DNA of 64,000 bases from Thermoprotei archaeon. Lineage in GTDB: Archaea > Thermoproteota > Thermoprotei > Gearchaeales > WAQG01. The position numbers and the translations under genes were made by a program. Below are positions 63,221 to 64,000 of the stretch, piece by piece. Position 1 is the stretch's first letter. Every line of letters starts with the position of its first letter. The stretch lies in the NCBI GenBank assembly GCA_038881895.1, contig JAVZOV010000003.1:336181-400180 (forward strand). Direction: 5' to 3'. Under the pieces are notes generated by a model, which saw only the letters and a list, made by a program, of their open reading frames with translations, was not told where the DNA came from and did no database searches.

Positions 63221-64000
63221 AAGTGAACTACCCCACCCTTACGGATGGGGCTTCCAGCTTAGGCTGGTTATGGGCTGGTTCACTTGCAGCCCCGTGGATG
63301 GGCATATAGCTCATCCACCTCTCAAATTTTTTAGCGATGTTGATGGCTCCGTTTAGGTCTGCGTTGTATTCTCCGCAGTGAGCGCAGACGAACAAGCCCT
63401 GAGTTTTGCGCTTTCCTTCACACCCGCAGACATGGCACGTTATTGAAGTGTAGGCTTCGCTTGTGGTTATTACTGGTATGCCTACGAGCATAGCTTTATA
63501 CTCTATCATTTTCGTTAAGCGATAATATGGCATGTTGCTGACTATTCTGTTTAAGCGTTTGCCTTTGCCCTTGACTCGCTTTCTTATTCCCTTTAGGTCT
63601 CCCAAAACTATGTAAGAGTTGGTTGCAAGGGCGAGGCTGACTATCCTTTTGCTGACTCGGTGAAGGATGGTGTTAACCACCCTTCTCTCCTTGCTTCCAA
63701 CTCTCTTCACGACTTTGGTCAGACCTCTCTCTTGAAGCCTCTTACGGAGCCATGCGTAATGCCTTCTAACTCCTCTAATCTCCCTACCGTAGAATTGGGC
63801 TTTCATTACGTTTTCATTCTGCCAGAGCACCGCAGTGGCAGCGAAACGCTCGCCCAAATCCACAGCAAGGATGGAGGAGCATTCTCGCATGGGCGGGGCT
63901 GGAAACTCGAAGGTGAGCATGGCGATGTAGCGGTCTTTTCGCTTTACGATTTTGCTTTCGCATAGTTTAGCGTTTTCTGGAAACTTCCTGTGAGGCTTAA
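63221..64000 (-). mobile_element. IS605-type TnpB-only element, copy 2 (cut by window end)
   Basis: Starts with the same right-end hairpin (CCCCACCCTTACGGATGGGG) and AAGTGAAC border as copy 1 at 33186. Differences are few. The element continues past base 64000. Confidence 0.75.
63228..64000 (-). CDS. tnpB: TnpB-family protein, second copy (5' end outside window)
   Basis: The frame is open through base 64000. About 257 residues match 33193-34245 with few changes: HICGC to HVCGC and WLRRRLQERG to WLRKRLQERG. RuvC I ILAVDLGERF, the unusual SYIVLGDLKGIRKR and NADLNGAINI are all kept. The N-terminal ~90 residues lie beyond the edge. It shows that this element spread recently. Confidence 0.85.
   Translation of the reverse strand, partial: KPHRKFPENAKLCESKIVKRKDRYIAMLTFEFPAPPMRECSSILAVDLGERFAATAVLWQNENVMKAQFYGREIRGVRRHYAWLRKRLQERGLTKVVKRVGSKERRVVNTILHRVSKRIVSLALATNSYIVLGDLKGIRKRVKGKGKRLNRIVSNMPYYRLTKMIEYKAMLVGIPVITTSEAYTSITCHVCGCEGKRKTQGLFVCAHCGEYNADLNGAINIAKKFERWMSYMPIHGAASEPAHNQPKLEAPSVRVG

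Overview
The window looks like part of the chromosome of a thermophilic archaeon, probably of the TACK group. The evidence is a 16S-23S rRNA pair with archaeal-type processing stems, an archaeal initiator tRNA, an RNase P RNA, TiaS (an archaea-only tRNA modification enzyme), an ESCRT-III/CdvB-like protein, archaeal TATA-type promoters, and GC-rich RNA genes set in AT-rich coding sequence. I did not identify the lineage more closely.

Bases 1-26836 are a large surface-glycan (N-glycan or exopolysaccharide type) locus on the + strand. It holds GT4, GT2 and CgeB-like glycosyltransferases, sugar-nucleotide epimerases, SAM methyltransferases, an 1111-residue membrane protein and flippase remnants. 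It is heavily decayed. Broken or truncated copies include two flippases, three or four methyltransferases, a GT2, a galU, and a second rmlA-rmlC-rmlD set collapsed by deletion. Six spacers in this locus carry the octamer TAGCGCGC.

Bases 26846-38100 are a mobile and accessory zone. It has an AbrB-type regulator, two inverted remnants of an IS607-like element (short HTH protein overlapping TnpB) bounding a ClC channel and an archaeal ATPase, an intact Wzx-like flippase, an IS605-type TnpB element (a second copy lies at the right edge), an IS607-like element that splits an ArsB/NhaD-type permease, a ribosomal protein uL16 fragment, and several orphan element ends.

Bases 38175-48676 are a second, intact glycan block. 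On the - strand galU, a UDP-glucuronate decarboxylase-like gene, ugd and rmlA-C-B-D can make UDP-glucose, UDP-glucuronate, a UDP-xylose-type sugar and dTDP-L-rhamnose. Three glycosyltransferases follow divergently on the + strand. These nucleotide sugars are likely donors for the transferases of both glycan blocks.

Bases 48930-64000 are housekeeping: leuC-leuD, tRNA-Ile(GAU), the rRNA operon with a structured leader, an ESCRT-III-like gene, a DUF123 protein, serS, pyrG, initiator tRNA-Met, RNase P RNA and tiaS. IS remnants and a second copy of a GC-rich repeat are interspersed. I saw no 5S rRNA and no CRISPR array.
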